This document shows positions 46,102 through 56,280 of a DNA stretch of 64,000 nt, one piece after another (position 1 is the first letter of the stretch; every line of letters starts with the position of its first letter). The DNA comes from Marinifilum caeruleilacunae (lineage in GTDB: Bacteria > Bacteroidota > Bacteroidia > Bacteroidales > Marinifilaceae), in the NCBI RefSeq assembly GCF_013141825.1, contig NZ_RZNH01000031.1, positions 1 to 64,000 on the forward strand. Reading direction: 5' to 3'. The notes under the pieces were generated by a model, which saw only the letters and a program-made list of their open reading frames with translations, made no database searches and was not told the origin of the DNA. The translations under genes were made by a program, and so were the position numbers.

Positions 46102-47484
46102 TTATAATTCCTTAATTTTTATATTCTTAAATGATACTTTATCTCCATGATCTTGAATTAGGATATTCCCATCTTCAAATTCTCCAAAGTTTGGCCATTT
46201 ACCATATTTACTATAGGCAACCAATGCTTTCCACATTTGAGTTCCTCTATCATATTCCACTACCTTACATCCATTTAAAAAATGTTTGACGTGTGATCCT
46301 TTTACTTCAATTCTTGCTCTATTCCACTGACCAATTGCATTCACATACTTTTCTCTAGGGAGATATGGGTTGTATTCCTGACCATTTGCCTTTATCAAGT
46401 CGTAAAGTGAACCAATTGTTCTATTACCTTTAGTTCCTTTTTTAGCGTCAGGATGTTTTTTATCATCTAAAATTTGGAATTCGCAACCAATCGAAGAACC
46501 GGCGCCCTGGTTTAAATCAGTATCTACAAAATATTTAATTCCACTATTTGCTCCTTGGGTAAGTTTGAAATCTACTTCAATAATAAAATTCTTGTATTTT
46601 CTTTTTGTAACGATATCACCTCCATTCGCAGATTCTCCACCATCTGATGCTAACACAGATAATACCCCATCTTTGATTTCCCATCCATTCTCCGGAAAAT
46701 TTTCTAATTTAGAGCCTCTCCATCCTTTGGTTGTTTGTCCATCCCACAGCAATTTCCATCCATCTTTAATTTGTTTTGGGGTGAGTTCGTTTTTTAGGTA
46801 ACTTACTTCCGGAGCATCCGATACAAAGTGCTGCTCCAAATCTTTTTCTCCAATTTCCTGTAGATAGATATTCTTCCATCGAATCTGTTTACCATCCAAA
46901 TGTTCTTTCTTGTGAATACCATGAACCTGCAGCCCAATAAAGCCGGTCTCCACTTCTTCTTCAACAAGATTTGAACAAGCAACACCATTAACCCAGGTTA
47001 AAATTCGATTATTGTATGCTATTACCTTGAACTTATTCCATTCTCCTTTTTTAAATGCTGATTTGGCTTTTGGATTATACTCCAAAGGATATCTCCACCC
47101 CTTTCTTGCTTCATCAAATACTCCACCAGCCCATCCTCTTTGAGAATCTTCACATTCTATTTGCAAACCAAATGGTCTTCCTTCCTTAAAATCTTTATCC
47201 GTTGATGTTCTAATTTGTACACCAGAATTTAATCCTTCATCCATTTTCACCTCATACTCTAAAATAAAATTGGTGTAATTTCTCTTTGTAGCTAAAAAAG
47301 TATTAGGACTGCCCATTTTTGAAGTTCCTACAATCTGGTCTCCATCGATTGCATACTCAGCTGTGCCATAAAGAATCCTCCAACCATTGAAATTCTTCCC
47401 ATTAAATAAATTTGTTTTGTTTTGGGCAGATAAAACACATGGTAATAAAATTGCCAAGCATAACACGTAAGTTAGTTTTCTCAT
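46102..47484 (-). CDS. Double DUF1080 (3-keto-disaccharide hydrolase-like) protein
   Basis: A 460-residue exported protein with signal ending VLSAQ; start at the ATG 47484, since the codon 9 bases upstream is TTG. It holds two copies of the DUF1080 concanavalin-like domain, about residues 22-215 (NLFNGKNFNGW, NSGVQIR) and 235-458 (LLWDGQTTKGW, NSGIKYF). Members hydrolyse 3-keto-glycosides formed by Gfo/Idh oxidoreductases. Its occurrence with three Gfo/Idh genes and an ApbE in this window is suggestive. It is divergent from the HTCS gene, so both share the 209-base control region. Confidence 0.78.
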   Translation of the reverse strand: MRKLTYVLCLAILLPCVLSAQNKTNLFNGKNFNGWRILYGTAEYAIDGDQIVGTSKMGSPNTFLATKRNYTNFILEYEVKMDEGLNSGVQIRTSTDKDFKEGRPFGLQIECEDSQRGWAGGVFDEARKGWRYPLEYNPKAKSAFKKGEWNKFKVIAYNNRILTWVNGVACSNLVEEEVETGFIGLQVHGIHKKEHLDGKQIRWKNIYLQEIGEKDLEQHFVSDAPEVSYLKNELTPKQIKDGWKLLWDGQTTKGWRGSKLENFPENGWEIKDGVLSVLASDGGESANGGDIVTKRKYKNFIIEVDFKLTQGANSGIKYFVDTDLNQGAGSSIGCEFQILDDKKHPDAKKGTKGNRTIGSLYDLIKANGQEYNPYLPREKYVNAIGQWNRARIEVKGSHVKHFLNGCKVVEYDRGTQMWKALVAYSKYGKWPNFGEFEDGNILIQDHGDKVSFKNIKIKEL

Positions 47485-47693
47485 TTCAATCAATCTATTA
47501 TTAGTTTATTTGAGTTTTGAACCTTATCATCATTTCGCGATAAAATTCACGTGCTAAAGTAGATATATGAACAAACTGAGATGGGCGTTTTTGTATCAGA
47601 TAAGGTCGTATTTCAGTCAAAAAGGACCTTCTAGCGTTTTTTAAGATTTTTGGCAGACTATTTTTTTAACTTTAGGCAAAAGTTAATTTTGAT
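47485..47693. promoter_or_regulatory. Divergent control region between DUF1080/sigma and HTCS genes
   Basis: A 209-base stretch with promoters in both directions. For the rightward gene, TAACTTTA near 47669-47676 resembles the TAnnTTTG minus-7 element, with TTTTGG about 15-17 bases upstream. For the leftward gene, TACTTTAG (complement of 47554-47561) is a 7/8 match. Neither is certain. Confidence 0.35.
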
Positions 47694-50600
47694 ATGATTC
47701 AATTAAGAACCTTTCTTTTACTCTTATTACTTATTACCTTTAATAGTAATACCTATTCTCAAAATGTAAAATTTGACCATTTTGATATTTCAAATGAATT
47801 ATCTCAGAATAATATCATCGATTTAATTGTTGATGACATTGGCTATGTTTGGGTAGGTACCTTAGAAGGACTTAATAGATTTGATGGCTATAAATTTAAA
47901 GTATTCAAGTCATTCCCCAAAAAAAATGGCAATATATCCGGAAGTGAAATTGTAAGTTTAGGAAAAAGTATAAATGGCAACATTTGGGTAATTACAAAGA
48001 ATGGTGGCCTAAACTATTTCAATCATAAATTTGAGAGATTCGAAACATTTCCTTTTTCGTTATTTAAGAATTTCAATATTGAAAATGTTAATTCTATTGT
48101 TGAAATATCACCTGATGAAATATGGATTGCTGAAGAAAATATGTTGGGTGTATTTAATAAATCAACACTCAATTTTTCATACAAGAAACTTCCTTTTAGC
48201 ATTGATTGTATGATTAAACTCCCAAATTCAAAACTTTTAATGTCTGGTGAAAATGGAATTTATGAAGCAAACAGAGTTCAGGTAACAGCTGATAGCTGTT
48301 CAATTGAACTCGACAAGTTGTACAGCAATCCGGTATATAAACTTGCGGTAAATAATGATAGCACCATAATAGGCATCACAAAAACCAAAATATTACAATG
48401 GAAGAATATTAAAAATATACCACAAACCCTTTTTTCTTTCTCAGATGTAAATTTACCCAATGTATCTTTCAATAATTTAATTAGAGATGTAATCGTAAAA
48501 GAAAATGATATTTGGATTGGAGGAGATTATCCATTGGTTAAAATTAATATAAATAAGGAGATAAAAGTAAGTATATACAAAAATGAAAAAGACAACCCTT
48601 CTTCTTTTAAAGGACATGTAGCAAGAAAATTGGCATTCGATAAAAATAACAATCTCTGGATAGGCACTACCAAACATGGAATAAATCTATTGGAGAAAAA
48701 GAAGAATCAATTTAAACATTACCATTTAAAAGAAACTCCTGAAAATGCAATGAATTTTGATCCTGTAAGATGTATTTGTAAAACCAGATCTGGAGATTTG
48801 TGGTTTGCATTAGACAGGTTTGGTGTTGGTGTACAGCATCCAAATGGGGAACAAGAACTATATCTTCACTTTTACGAACAAAATAAGGTAAGAGATTTAA
48901 GAAGAGTTAGATCTATTTTCGAGGACTCAGCAGGAAATATATGGGTTGGCGATTCTAATGGGATGGGTATTTTTAATCCATATTCTGACAGAATCGAATC
49001 AATCCATTTTAAGTATGGTTGGGAATGGCCATATCTTTGCTACTCAATTAAAGAATTCGAGAACGGATTGCTCACCCTAACAGGAAAACCAAATTTGATT
49101 GGTGTGATTAATTTAAAAACAAATAATCTAAACACTTTTCCTTTTAGTAAAAACAATGTAAGTCTTTCAGGTACGATTCGAGATATAACTCAAGACCGAT
49201 ATCACAATACATGGGTGGGTTCGAATAAAGGCATTATAAAAATAAGTTATCCCGATTTTAATTATTCTAAAATAGATTATAATAGCAATGGAATTTTAGG
49301 CAATAAAGTATATTCTATTCATTCTAAAGGAGATTCTTTGTGGATTGGAACTAACAATGGTTTAGGCATTTTTAGTATTAGTCAGAATAAAACTGTAAAA
49401 ACATTTTTAGAAGATGATGGTCTTGTTGATAATATAATCTATAGTATCTATTCAGATTCTAAAAACAAGGTATGGATAAGTACCAATAATGGAATTAGTT
49501 GTTTTAATGAGGAACATCAGAAATTTACAAACTATCTTGAGAATAATTATTTTATGGATGATGCACATTTCCAGCATAAAAATGGTGAGTTATTTTATGG
49601 AGGATATAATGGCATTGTATCATTTAAACCTGAGGAAGTTGCTCCTGAACAAAACATTGGAAAACCATTCTATGAAAAACTGTATCTATTTAATAAACTT
49701 GTTAACCCTTTAGATACAATTGATAACAATATCATACTTAAGAACTCATTATCCCAAACCAATCAAATATCACTGACCTATCGCCAAAACTCCCTTTCTA
49801 TATCTTTTAATGCTTTTCCATATAGCTATCCTAATTCCAACAGATTCAGATATAAACTTATAGGTTTTCAGGAGAATTGGTCATACAGTATGGGTACAAA
49901 CAGTCTGGTAACTTATACCAGTTTACCTCCAGGGAATTATGAATTACACCTATGCGTAAGCTCAGATAACCAATATTGGAGTGAAGCTAAAATTCTATCT
50001 ATTGAAATTATTCCACCAATCTGGAAGCAGTTTTGGTTTAAAATTGCAGTAATTGCTTTATTGCTATTGTTAGCAGTATTATTTTATTTCAGACGAATTG
50101 CAAACATCAAAAAACATAACCTAATTCTTAAAAAAAGAGTTGAAGAGCAAACTTCGGAACTTAGAAGACAAAAGAATGAAATTGAAGAAATTGCAGAAAA
50201 ACTTCACGAAGCTGATGAAGCGAAACTTCGTTTCTTTACTAACATTTCTCATGAATTTAGAACGCCATTGACTTTAATTTTAGGACATCTTGATCAATCA
50301 AATGGAAAACTAAAACACAGTAATTCTAAAGCGATTAAAAATAATGCTTTAAGGCTACTTATGTTAGTTAATCAGCTCATTGATATTCGCAAAGTGGACC
50401 AAAACCAAATGCAATTATCTATAAACCAAATTGACATCGTTAATTTAACTAAGGAAATTGTAGAATCATTTCAGGTGGTTGCAAACAAAAAGAATATTGA
50501 TCTTCAATTTTTATCCACATCAAAAAATATTAGCATGTGGCTTGATGTTGACAAGATGAATAAAATTCTTTATAATCTTATTTCTAATGCAATTAAATAC

Positions 50601-51728
50601 ACTCCTAAAAATAAATGGATTGTAGTTTCAATTGCAGATCAATACGAACATATAGAACTTACAGTTTCTGATAAGGGAATTGGCATTCCATCTGAGGATA
50701 TTGAGTATATATTCGATAGGTTTTACCGTGGTAAAGGAAAAAATATTGAAGGCCATGGGATCGGTTTATCTTTGGTTAAAAATTTAGTGGAGATTCAAAA
50801 AGGAGCAATCTCTGTGAAAAGCATGATCCATAAAGGATCAGAGTTTAAGCTTATTTTCAAAAAAGGAAAAGGTCATTTTTCACCAGATAACATAGTTACT
50901 GATTCGTATCAACAGTTTGAGACCGAAAAATACGAAGATATTCAGGAAGAGTGGCAACCTTTTAACCCAGGAGTTGATCTCATGGTAGTTGAAGACAACA
51001 TAGATCTTAGTGATTTTCTAAAAAGTATTCTTTCAAAATATTATAATGTAATTACTGCTACTAATGGTAAAGAAGCCATAGAATTATTAAAAAACAACAC
51101 GCCTGAATTAATTATTTCAGACATCATGATGCCTGAAATGGATGGAATAACTTTTTGCAAGTACTTAAAGCAAAACATTTACACATCGCACATACCAATC
51201 ATTTTACTTACTGCCAAAAATAGTCTTGATACAAAATTTGAAAGTTTTGAATTGGGAATCGATGGTTTTATTGAAAAACCATTTAATGCTAAATTATTAC
51301 TCTTGCGTATCAATGCAATTTTAGAGAATAGAGAACGATTTAAGAGACAATACATTGAACATGGATCACAAATTGAATCAATCAAAAACAAACCCAGTTC
51401 TACCGACAAATTATTTTGGTCGAGAATAACTGGTATTATTGACACAAACTATTCTTTACCAGAATTTTCTGTTGATGAAATGAGTATTAAAATGAATATG
51501 AGTAGAGCAAGCTTTTATAGAAAATTTAAAGGATTAACAGGTATCTCTCCAGGCGATTATTTACGAAAATGCAGATTAAAAAAAGCTCACACAATGCTTT
51601 TAGAAGATAACATTAGCATCAGTAAGGTTAGTTTGGAAGTTGGATTTCAAAGTGTTTCTCATTTTAGAAAATGTTTTAAAGAAGAGTACGGCTCTACTCC
51701 ATCTGAATATCGAAAAACAAATTCTTAG
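47694..51728 (+). CDS. Hybrid two-component system (HTCS) sensor-regulator
   Basis: A 1344-residue one-protein two-component system typical of Bacteroidetes PUL control. After a signal peptide come about fourteen Reg_prop-type propeller repeats (IGYVWVGTLEGLNRFDGYKF and similar) up to residue 690, a Y_Y_Y domain to about 772, a membrane helix (about 780-802), HisKA with phospho-acceptor His853 in ISHEFRTPL, HATPase (NLISNAIKY, DKGIGIPS, GHGIGLSLVKN), a receiver with Asp1143 (SDIMMPEMDG), and a C-terminal AraC-type helix-turn-helix ending in EEYGSTPSEYRKTN. It should sense an oligosaccharide in the periplasm and activate susCD and enzymes. It is intact, with no frameshift. Confidence 0.95.
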   Translation: MIQLRTFLLLLLLITFNSNTYSQNVKFDHFDISNELSQNNIIDLIVDDIGYVWVGTLEGLNRFDGYKFKVFKSFPKKNGNISGSEIVSLGKSINGNIWVITKNGGLNYFNHKFERFETFPFSLFKNFNIENVNSIVEISPDEIWIAEENMLGVFNKSTLNFSYKKLPFSIDCMIKLPNSKLLMSGENGIYEANRVQVTADSCSIELDKLYSNPVYKLAVNNDSTIIGITKTKILQWKNIKNIPQTLFSFSDVNLPNVSFNNLIRDVIVKENDIWIGGDYPLVKININKEIKVSIYKNEKDNPSSFKGHVARKLAFDKNNNLWIGTTKHGINLLEKKKNQFKHYHLKETPENAMNFDPVRCICKTRSGDLWFALDRFGVGVQHPNGEQELYLHFYEQNKVRDLRRVRSIFEDSAGNIWVGDSNGMGIFNPYSDRIESIHFKYGWEWPYLCYSIKEFENGLLTLTGKPNLIGVINLKTNNLNTFPFSKNNVSLSGTIRDITQDRYHNTWVGSNKGIIKISYPDFNYSKIDYNSNGILGNKVYSIHSKGDSLWIGTNNGLGIFSISQNKTVKTFLEDDGLVDNIIYSIYSDSKNKVWISTNNGISCFNEEHQKFTNYLENNYFMDDAHFQHKNGELFYGGYNGIVSFKPEEVAPEQNIGKPFYEKLYLFNKLVNPLDTIDNNIILKNSLSQTNQISLTYRQNSLSISFNAFPYSYPNSNRFRYKLIGFQENWSYSMGTNSLVTYTSLPPGNYELHLCVSSDNQYWSEAKILSIEIIPPIWKQFWFKIAVIALLLLLAVLFYFRRIANIKKHNLILKKRVEEQTSELRRQKNEIEEIAEKLHEADEAKLRFFTNISHEFRTPLTLILGHLDQSNGKLKHSNSKAIKNNALRLLMLVNQLIDIRKVDQNQMQLSINQIDIVNLTKEIVESFQVVANKKNIDLQFLSTSKNISMWLDVDKMNKILYNLISNAIKYTPKNKWIVVSIADQYEHIELTVSDKGIGIPSEDIEYIFDRFYRGKGKNIEGHGIGLSLVKNLVEIQKGAISVKSMIHKGSEFKLIFKKGKGHFSPDNIVTDSYQQFETEKYEDIQEEWQPFNPGVDLMVVEDNIDLSDFLKSILSKYYNVITATNGKEAIELLKNNTPELIISDIMMPEMDGITFCKYLKQNIYTSHIPIILLTAKNSLDTKFESFELGIDGFIEKPFNAKLLLLRINAILENRERFKRQYIEHGSQIESIKNKPSSTDKLFWSRITGIIDTNYSLPEFSVDEMSIKMNMSRASFYRKFKGLTGISPGDYLRKCRLKKAHTMLLEDNISISKVSLEVGFQSVSHFRKCFKEEYGSTPSEYRKTNS

Positions 51729-51816
51729 TTAAAAGAATTGTAAAATTTCATCCTTTACCATAGTGATTATAGATTTCATTACAGAATACTAGGATTATTA
51801 AATATCATTAACTATT

Positions 51817-51895
51817 TTCGTGTGCGTTAACGGATGTTCTTTAATAAAAATATTCGCCTCGTATACTCTCCCCAGATAAAATACGTACACGTTTT
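51817..51895. promoter_or_regulatory. uxaB promoter region with paired operator-like sites
   Basis: CTATTTTCG at 51812-51820 resembles the minus-7 element TAnnTTTG and runs into a site whose core CGTGTGCG is at 51819-51826. A second site, an imperfect palindrome at 51878-51895, has the core CGTGTACG on the other strand (51884-51891), ending 16 bases before the uxaB ATG. The layout matches the uxaC promoter (56281-56412), which suggests binding by one regulator, perhaps the LacI protein encoded at 63328. Confidence 0.5.
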
Positions 51896-51907
51896 AATTA
51901 TTATAAT

Positions 51908-53356
51908 ATGGAATTGAATAGGCAACTTGCAAAAGAATCAATTAACCATCCAGAAAAAATATTACAATTTGGTGAAGGAAACTTCCTTAGAGCCTTTGTA
52001 GAATGGATCGTTAATAAAATGAATAAAGAGATCGATTTCAACACAGGTGTTGTTATAGCGCAACCAATTGAAAATGGACTTGCCGAATTAATAAATTCAC
52101 AGGATGGTTTATATCATGTACAACTTAAAGGAATAAAAGATAGTAAACCGATTAAAGAAAATGAATTAATCGATTGTGTAACTCGTGCTTTAAACCCATA
52201 TTCTGAGTTTGATAAGTATTTAGCCGTAATTGACAATCCTGATTTAAGATTTGTAATCTCCAATACAACAGAAGCTGGAATTAGTTGGGATGAATCAGAT
52301 AAACTTGACCAAACTCCTCAAAGCTCGTTTCCAGGTAAAATGACTTCTTTGCTGTATCGCCGATTTAAAACTTTCAAAGGTGATACCTCAAAAGGTTTAA
52401 TTATAATTTGCTGTGAACTAATCGATAGAAATGCAGACTTCCTTAAGCAATATGTATTAAAACATGCAATAAATTGGAAGTTAGAACAGGATTTTTTTAC
52501 ATGGATAGAAGAAGCGTGTGCATTTTGCAACACATTAGTTGATCGCATTGTTCCTGGCTTTCCAAAAGATAATATTGATGAAGTACATGCAGAACTCGGG
52601 TTTAAAGATCAATTGGTTACTGTTGGGGAGTACTTCCATCTTTGGGTAATAGAGGCTCCCCAATACGTAAAAGATGAATTTCCTGCTGATAAAGCTGGAC
52701 TAGAAGTAAAGTTTGTAGATGACATGACAGACTTTAGGGAGCAAAAGGTTCGTGTTTTAAATGGAGCACACACTGGAAGTTTTGCCGTATCATTATTATA
52801 TGGTATTGAAACCGTACGTGAAAGTATTGAGCATGATGCTCTTGGAAGATTCATGAACAACATGGTTTACAATGAGATTTTAAAAACGATAAAAGGGGAA
52901 AAAGAAGACTTAAACAATTTTGCTAAAAAAATATTAGAGCGTTTCTATAACCCATATATTAGGCACGAATGGAAAAGTATTGCATTAAATTCGATGTCAA
53001 AATGGAAAACCAGAAACCTTTGTTCTTTACTTGATTATATAAAGGTTACAAATCAAGTTCCTTCTCACCTTTCATTTTCTTTGGCTGCTTTAATTGCCTA
53101 TTATAAAGGAGAATACAATGGCAAAAAGATCGAAATACAGGACGATCAGGTACACATCGATTTTATGAAGAAAGTCTGGGGTAATTTTGATTTGAACCCT
53201 GAAAATGTAAGATCTCTAACAGAAAAAGTATTGGCCTATTCTGATTTATGGGAAGTGGATTTAAATCAGACACCAAACTTAACTGATACTGTCAGTAAAC
53301 ACCTATTTGCTATTCTTTCCGATGGAATTCAAGATGCAATTAAAACACTTTCATAA
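51908..53356 (+). CDS. uxaB: Tagaturonate reductase (altronate oxidoreductase)
   Basis: A 482-residue cytoplasmic NAD-dependent enzyme that reduces tagaturonate to altronate, equal in length to E. coli UxaB. The start LQFGEGNFLRAFVEWIVNKMN is the typical N-terminal UxaB motif of the mannitol dehydrogenase family; IVPGFPKDN and LNGAHTGSFAVSLLYGIETV are further family blocks. It opens the uronate operon: its stop TAA is directly followed by the uxaA ATG. Fructuronate reductase (UxuB of that family) is less likely, because an SDR enzyme covers that step later on. Confidence 0.92.
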   Translation: MELNRQLAKESINHPEKILQFGEGNFLRAFVEWIVNKMNKEIDFNTGVVIAQPIENGLAELINSQDGLYHVQLKGIKDSKPIKENELIDCVTRALNPYSEFDKYLAVIDNPDLRFVISNTTEAGISWDESDKLDQTPQSSFPGKMTSLLYRRFKTFKGDTSKGLIIICCELIDRNADFLKQYVLKHAINWKLEQDFFTWIEEACAFCNTLVDRIVPGFPKDNIDEVHAELGFKDQLVTVGEYFHLWVIEAPQYVKDEFPADKAGLEVKFVDDMTDFREQKVRVLNGAHTGSFAVSLLYGIETVRESIEHDALGRFMNNMVYNEILKTIKGEKEDLNNFAKKILERFYNPYIRHEWKSIALNSMSKWKTRNLCSLLDYIKVTNQVPSHLSFSLAALIAYYKGEYNGKKIEIQDDQVHIDFMKKVWGNFDLNPENVRSLTEKVLAYSDLWEVDLNQTPNLTDTVSKHLFAILSDGIQDAIKTLS

Positions 53357-54844
53357 ATGGAAAAGTTTTTAAAAATACATTTATCAGATAATGTTCTTGT
53401 GGCAACAAGTGACATTTACAAAGGTGAAATCATAAGTATTGATGATATTAGTCTGAAAATAAATAAAGACATACCTGCAGGACATAAAATTGCTTTAATA
53501 TCGATTGTAAAAGGTGAAAATGTAATTAAATACGGAAATCCAATTGGCTATGCAGCTTCAGATATCAAACCGGGTGATCATGTTCATGTACATAATGTGA
53601 AAACCAATTTATCCGATTGCATGGAATATGAATATCATCCAAAATTCAATGATTTGAATTTTGCTGCTTCAGAACTAACTTTCAAGGGATTCAAGCGAAA
53701 AAACGGTGATGTTGGCATTCGAAATGAATTGTGGATAATACCAACCGTTGGCTGTGTAAATGGTCAAGCAAAAAGTATTGTCAATTATTTAAAACAACAG
53801 CATCATTTCAAAAACCTTGAAAACCTACACGTATTTGGTCACACTTATGGTTGTTCACAATTGGGAGATGATCATATAAATACCAAAACAGCTCTTGCAA
53901 ATATGGTTAAACACCCAAATGCTGGAGGTGTTTTAGTATTAGGATTGGGATGTGAAAATAATCAAATTAGTGAATTAAAAAAATCATTAGGTGAATATGA
54001 CAAAGAGCGTGTTAAATTCCTAAACTGCCAAGATGTTGAAGATGAAATAGAAGAAGGAGTTAAGCTAGTTGAAAACCTTTATACGAATATGCAGAAGGAT
54101 ACTAGAACTGATTGTCCTTTAAAGGATCTTAAAATTGGTTTAAAGTGCGGAGGTTCTGACGGTTTTAGTGGTATTACGGCTAACCCTCTTCTTGGTGTTT
54201 TTTCTGATTTATTAATTGCAAGTGGTGGTAGTACTGTATTAACTGAAGTTCCTGAAATGTTTGGAGCTGAACATTTATTAATGGAGAGAGCTGAAAACAA
54301 AGAGGTTTTTAATAAAACAGTCAACTTGATAAATGATTTTAAGGAGTACTTCATTAAACACAATCAACCAATTTATGAGAATCCATCACCAGGTAACAAA
54401 GCTGGTGGCATTACAACACTTGAAGATAAATCTTTAGGTTGTACTCAAAAAGGAGGTTCTGCGAAGATTGTTGATGTATTAAAATATGGTGAAACAATAC
54501 AAAGAAATGGTTTAAACCTACTTTCATCACCTGGAAATGATTTAGTGGCAGCTTCTGCTTTAGGTTTTGCTGGATGTCAAATGGTACTTTTTACCACTGG
54601 TAGAGGAACGCCATTTGGTAGTTTTATACCCACAATGAAAATATCAACCAATAGTGACCTAGCCAAAAGAAAATCTCATTGGATTGACTTTAATGCAGGA
54701 ACTATTTTGGAGTCTGGTAATGTAAATTCCCTTGCAGAAGAGTTCCTTGAATTTGTAATTACTGTGGCAAGCGGAAAAGAGTTAAATCATGAAAAAACAG
54801 GCTTTAGGGAAATTGCAATCTTCAAGTCGGGTGTAACACTATAA
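53357..54844 (+). CDS. uxaA: Altronate dehydratase
   Basis: A 495-residue enzyme dehydrating altronate to 2-keto-3-deoxygluconate (KDG). The N-terminal SAF domain (LSDNVLVATSDIYKGE, to about residue 90) and the C-terminal domain with FKGFKRKNGDVGIRNELWIIP, HTYGCSQLGDDH and LKCGGSDGFSGITANP are standard for UxaA, an iron-dependent dehydratase. It starts one base after the uxaB stop codon, so the two are translationally coupled. Full length and without anomalies. Confidence 0.95.
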   Translation: MEKFLKIHLSDNVLVATSDIYKGEIISIDDISLKINKDIPAGHKIALISIVKGENVIKYGNPIGYAASDIKPGDHVHVHNVKTNLSDCMEYEYHPKFNDLNFAASELTFKGFKRKNGDVGIRNELWIIPTVGCVNGQAKSIVNYLKQQHHFKNLENLHVFGHTYGCSQLGDDHINTKTALANMVKHPNAGGVLVLGLGCENNQISELKKSLGEYDKERVKFLNCQDVEDEIEEGVKLVENLYTNMQKDTRTDCPLKDLKIGLKCGGSDGFSGITANPLLGVFSDLLIASGGSTVLTEVPEMFGAEHLLMERAENKEVFNKTVNLINDFKEYFIKHNQPIYENPSPGNKAGGITTLEDKSLGCTQKGGSAKIVDVLKYGETIQRNGLNLLSSPGNDLVAASALGFAGCQMVLFTTGRGTPFGSFIPTMKISTNSDLAKRKSHWIDFNAGTILESGNVNSLAEEFLEFVITVASGKELNHEKTGFREIAIFKSGVTL

Positions 54845-54870
54845 TAATTAATCAACGCAAAACTCTCATT

Positions 54871-55905
54871 ATGAACAAAGTGATCACCTTTGGTGAAGTA
54901 ATGCTAAGACTTTCAAGTCCAGATTACTCTCGATTATCTCAAACCGAAACACTTCAAATATCCGTTGGTGGCGGTGAAGCAAATGTTGCCATTTCATTAG
55001 CAAATTATGGTATAGATGTTGAATTCATAACAAGATTACCAAAAAATGATTTAGGAGATTTATGCCTTAAAAATCTTAAAAAAAATAATGTCAACGTACA
55101 AAATGTTATTTGGGGAGGAGATCGGTTAGGTACATATTATCACGAAAAGGGCGCTGTGTCCAGAGGAGGCAAGGTGATTTACGATAGAAACAATTCCGCA
55201 TTTAGCAGTATTGAACCCGGTATGATCAATTGGGATCAAATATTTGAGGGCGTAAGCTGGTTTCATTGGACAGGAATATCAGCTGGAATATCGGAAAGTG
55301 CAGCTAAAGTATGCTTGGAAGCAATTACATCAGCAAACAAAAAAAGAATTACTGTTTCCGTGGATATCAATTATAGAGCAAATCTTTGGAAGTACGGAAA
55401 AGCTCCTATAAATGTAATGCCTGAGTTAGTTGACGGTTGCGATATCATTATTGGAAATGAAATGGATGCTGAAAAAATTCTGGGTATTCCATCGAAAAGT
55501 TTACCCAATAAGAAAAAATTGGTCCCTGAAGATTATTCTCAAGTTTTTAAAAGTATGATGAGTAAATATCCTCGATGCAAAAAGATAATATCAACAATTC
55601 GAGGATCAATTAATGCTAATTACAATACATTAACCGGAGTTTTGCATAATGGCGACGATTTTATTAAAGCGAGTAATAACTATAACATTACACATATTGT
55701 TGATCGGATCGGAGGAGGAGATTCCTTTATGGGTGGTTTAATTTATGGACTAATCACCTGGCCTGAGGATGATCAGAAAGCATTAGATTTTGCATTGGCT
55801 GCTTCCTTTTTAAAACATACAATTTGTGGTGATTATAATCAGGTGTCTATAAATGAGATAGAAAAGGTGCTCAATGGTAATAAAACAGGATACCTGATTA
55901 GATAG
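54871..55905 (+). CDS. kdgK: PfkB-family kinase, 2-keto-3-deoxygluconate kinase-like (copy 1)
   Basis: A 344-residue ribokinase-family protein, probably phosphorylating KDG to KDPG. PfkB signatures are VGGGEANVAISLANYG near the N-terminus and HIVDRIGGGDSFMGGLIYGL with the catalytic aspartate in GGGD. It is closely similar over its whole length to the gene at 57854-58891, with the largest difference in a variable loop around residues 205-215. It is the last gene before a long intergenic region, which starts with a hairpin overlapping its stop codon. Confidence 0.85.
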   Translation: MNKVITFGEVMLRLSSPDYSRLSQTETLQISVGGGEANVAISLANYGIDVEFITRLPKNDLGDLCLKNLKKNNVNVQNVIWGGDRLGTYYHEKGAVSRGGKVIYDRNNSAFSSIEPGMINWDQIFEGVSWFHWTGISAGISESAAKVCLEAITSANKKRITVSVDINYRANLWKYGKAPINVMPELVDGCDIIIGNEMDAEKILGIPSKSLPNKKKLVPEDYSQVFKSMMSKYPRCKKIISTIRGSINANYNTLTGVLHNGDDFIKASNNYNITHIVDRIGGGDSFMGGLIYGLITWPEDDQKALDFALAASFLKHTICGDYNQVSINEIEKVLNGNKTGYLIR

Positions 55906-55983
55906 GTATTATGGATTACTATTATGGATTATATCAATTTCAGACTAATACTCATCATTCATAATTTTAATCCATAACCTATC
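55901..55983. repeat. Intergenic inverted repeat after kdgK copy 1
   Basis: GATAGGTATTATGGATTA at 55901-55918 pairs with 55968-55983 (two extra bases in the left arm) across a 49-base loop. The left arm includes the stop codon TAG. There is no T-run. The right arm (TAATCCATAACCTA) resembles the arm TTAACCCATAACTAA in the repeat at 60553-60640. Confidence 0.55.
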
Positions 55984-56280
55984 ATTATTAATTATAATCT
56001 GTGCATAATTATTGTCTAGCTCCATTAGTTTAAGGAGAGATAATTCTCTCTTTATACTTTTCTATTAAATTGGATTGTCAAGGACAATAAGAAAAAAAAG
56101 AAACCTACTTGATAAATCAGTATTCCATAAATTAATTTTTATTCGTTATAAATAATCGCTAAATCAAATTGGTTTTAATCCTTTCCTATACTCCCAAACA
56201 CTTGTCTTTACAACTAAAAAAGCAGTATTAATCATTTTTAAAATCCCTAAAAATCAAATCCAGCGATCAATCAAAATTTG

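Noticed and set aside
56052-56104. Small hairpin ATTGTC-GACAAT with an A-run near 56077-56091 as a terminator
   Set aside because: The stem is only 6 bp and the A-run is on the wrong side for the leftward strand; no rightward gene ends there.
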